A stretch of DNA of 64,000 nt from Palsa-883 sp963847615 (GTDB lineage: Bacteria; Pseudomonadota; Alphaproteobacteria; Acetobacterales; Acetobacteraceae), in contig CAWKAN010000027.1 in NCBI GenBank assembly GCA_963847615.1, positions 1 through 64,000 on the forward strand, given 5' to 3'. Of the stretch, positions 62,535 to 64,000 are shown in pieces. A program made the translations under genes and the position numbers. The notes under the pieces were generated by a model. That model made no database searches and had not been told where the DNA came from. It was given only the letters and a program-made list of their open reading frames with translations. Position 1 is the first letter of the stretch. The number at the start of each line of letters is the position of its first letter.

Positions 62535-63716
62535 TCACTTCGTCTGCGCAAACCATTTGTGGTAGATTTCCTCGTAGCTGCCGTCGGCATACATCGCCAG
62601 CAGTGCCTCGTTGATGCGTTTTCGCAACGGGCTGCCCGGCGCGACGGCGATGCCGTATTTCACCGGACGGAACAGCGGGCCGACCACCTGTAGGTCGCTG
62701 CTGCCCAGCCTTGCCTGCCAGTACTGCAAGGTCGGCGCGTCGAACACGACCGCCTGCACGGTTCCATCGAGCAGCCGGTCATAGCCCTCCTGCGCGCTGG
62801 TGATGGCGACATAGGGCAGGTGCAGCGCGGTCAGGTAGTCCGCCGCGATGCTCCCCGGCGCCGTGGCGATGGTCTTGCCGGGCAGGTCGCCGGGACCCTG
62901 GATGCTCGACTCCAACTGCTGCACCGTCAGCGAGGCCGTCACCATTGCGGTGAACTGGGCCACCAGCACCACGCCGACCACCCACATCGCCACCACGGTC
63001 AGCCGCTTCACCGCCCCATTGTTCTCGCGCTCGCCATGCTCGCCGGTGGCGATGATGAGCATGACGCCCCACAGCCCTTCCAGCACGCCGCGGACATAGC
63101 CGCGCTGGAAATACGGATTGCCCCGCCGCTCGACCAGCCACAGCACGTTGGCCAGCAGCAGGACCACCAGCGATGCCGCCAGCAGGATCTGGCCGATTGC
63201 CGGCGACAACACCGCCGCGAGCGCGGCACGCCACGCCGCGCCGGCCCCGGGGCGGACCATGATCTGCAGGCCGGAGTCGAAATACGCCGCGGAAAAATCG
63301 ACCAATTCCTCCCGCGCGGGCGTCATGGCGATGGCCGAGATGGCCATGTCCGCCGCGCCGTTGCGCACCGCCTGCAACTGCGCCTCGCTGCTGCCCCGGC
63401 CGAGATCGGTGACGACCACGTCGGCCCCCAGCCGCCGCGCCAGCTCGGTCCACAGGTCCACGCTGAACCCGGACAGTTGTCCGCCCTGAAGCAGCACGAA
63501 CGGCGCGATCTGCCCGGTGGCGATGCGCAGCGTGGCCGGCTGCGCGGCGGCGGGCGCGGCGCTCGCCAGGGCGAGCCAGGCCAGGGCGAGGCAAGCCAGG
63601 GGCAGGCAAGCCAGGGGCAGGCGGGCCCGGGCGAGGCGGGCCCGGGCGAGGCGGGCCAGGGCGGGGCGGGCCAGGGCGGGGTGGGCCGGCGCAGCCCGGA
63701 CACGGCGCGGCGGCAT
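62535..63716 (-). CDS. Prokaryotic ionotropic glutamate-receptor-like channel
   Basis: A 393-residue membrane protein in which an amino-acid-binding domain is split by an ion-channel domain, as in GluR0. The binding lobes are at about 62-155 (RIATGQIAPFVLLQGGQLSG) and 266-390 (FDAPTLQYWQARLG). Helix M1 is near 174-196, the pore loop near 207-230 and the last helix near 238-258, with AQFTAMVTASLTV matching the SYTANLAAF gate region. The filter reads ATGEHG instead of the potassium TVGYG. The signal peptide is made of ALAR/LPLAC repeats coded by tandem DNA units. It follows the upstream gene after 6 bases. Confidence 0.85.
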   Translation of the reverse strand: MPPRRVRAAPAHPALARPALARLARARLARARLPLACLPLACLALAWLALASAAPAAAQPATLRIATGQIAPFVLLQGGQLSGFSVDLWTELARRLGADVVVTDLGRGSSEAQLQAVRNGAADMAISAIAMTPAREELVDFSAAYFDSGLQIMVRPGAGAAWRAALAAVLSPAIGQILLAASLVVLLLANVLWLVERRGNPYFQRGYVRGVLEGLWGVMLIIATGEHGERENNGAVKRLTVVAMWVVGVVLVAQFTAMVTASLTVQQLESSIQGPGDLPGKTIATAPGSIAADYLTALHLPYVAITSAQEGYDRLLDGTVQAVVFDAPTLQYWQARLGSSDLQVVGPLFRPVKYGIAVAPGSPLRKRINEALLAMYADGSYEEIYHKWFAQTK

Positions 63717-63722
63717 CCGCGT

Positions 63723-64000
63723 TCAGCTCACCGGCACTGTCAGCGCCGGCACCTGCGGCGTGACGCCGGTTTCGGCCAGTGAGAAGAAGATCATCAGCGC
63801 CGTGAAGACGCGCTTCGAGGCGAAGTCGCGGTCGTCGATCCAGTACCAGGTGTCGCGATAATGGACCGCGCAAAACGCGTCCGGCGGTGCGGCCGGGCCG
63901 GACAGAATGCGCACCAGCGGCCGATCGCGCGGATTTTCCGCGCTCTCCAGGCGCGCGGACGGCACGGTCCGCCGTTCCGCAACATCTTTCGCCGGCACTT
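63723..64000 (-). CDS. Uncharacterised protein, C-terminal part (runs off the window)
   Basis: The C-terminal 91 or more codons of a gene whose start lies beyond position 64000. The segment FCAVHYRDTWYWIDDRDFAS followed by KRVFTALMIFFSLAETG is characteristic of a conserved proteobacterial group without known function. It lies just upstream of the receptor-like channel and is probably cotranscribed. Confidence 0.6.
   Translation of the reverse strand, partial: VPAKDVAERRTVPSARLESAENPRDRPLVRILSGPAAPPDAFCAVHYRDTWYWIDDRDFASKRVFTALMIFFSLAETGVTPQVPALTVPVS

Overview
The window is a stretch of very GC-rich chromosome, most likely from an alphaproteobacterium of the order Rhodospirillales, family Acetobacteraceae or a near relative. 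This is inferred from gene content and protein style: divergent fliX/flgI-cheL flagellar genes, an alphaproteobacterial DksA with most zinc cysteines missing, an aap/bzt-type amino-acid ABC transporter, TRAP transport, and DUF3300 and DUF2254 proteins. No rRNA, tRNA, CRISPR array or complete insertion sequence was found.

Layout. 0-6 kb: a D-2-hydroxyacid dehydrogenase, a frameshifted enolase-superfamily enzyme, a small heat-shock gene with a possible RNA thermometer, a toxin-antitoxin pair and a tartrate/isopropylmalate-type dehydrogenase. 7-13 kb: a DUF3300 repeat protein, a low-molecular-weight phosphatase, a second hydroxyacid dehydrogenase, a TauE/SafE exporter and a macrodomain protein. 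13-18 kb: branched-chain amino-acid genes ilvB-ilvN-ilvC, then miaA and two small genes. 19-24 kb: dksA and the flagellar block fliX <> flgI-cheL-flgN-like with a sigma-54 promoter. 24-34 kb: a decayed GxxExxxY gene, an ABC exporter with a histidine phosphatase, and an acid-uptake and CoA module (CoA-transferase, two MaoC-like hydratases, TRAP transporter). 34-38 kb: the dTDP-rhamnose operon rfbBACD. 39-42 kb: a PaeR7I-type restriction-modification system of lower GC. 42-45 kb: an ABC transporter broken by many single-base frameshifts. 46-64 kb: a hybrid histidine kinase, an MFS transporter, a CBS-BON protein, an amino-acid ABC transporter without its ATPase, a frameshifted gamma-glutamyltransferase, DUF2254 and a glutamate-receptor-like channel.

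The most unusual content lies between genes. At least four families of palindromic elements recur. Family A is a 187-bp MITE with 63-bp inverted ends and 8-bp target duplications. Family CB is a roughly 340-bp element found four times, each copy carrying an A insertion. Family D is a roughly 330-bp symmetric array of seven hairpins around a 116-120-bp near-perfect palindrome with two interchangeable cores. Family E is a roughly 165-bp inverted-repeat element; one copy has an A insertion amplified into a 197-bp tandem array.

Several genes with otherwise good family sequence are interrupted by what look like single-base insertions: the enolase homologue, rfbD twice, the PaeR7I-type methylase, the 42-45 kb ABC operon more than ten times, the CBS-BON tail and the gamma-glutamyltransferase twice. 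Because the restriction endonuclease is intact while its methylase is frameshifted, at least some of these are probably sequence errors and should be checked before the genes are called dead.
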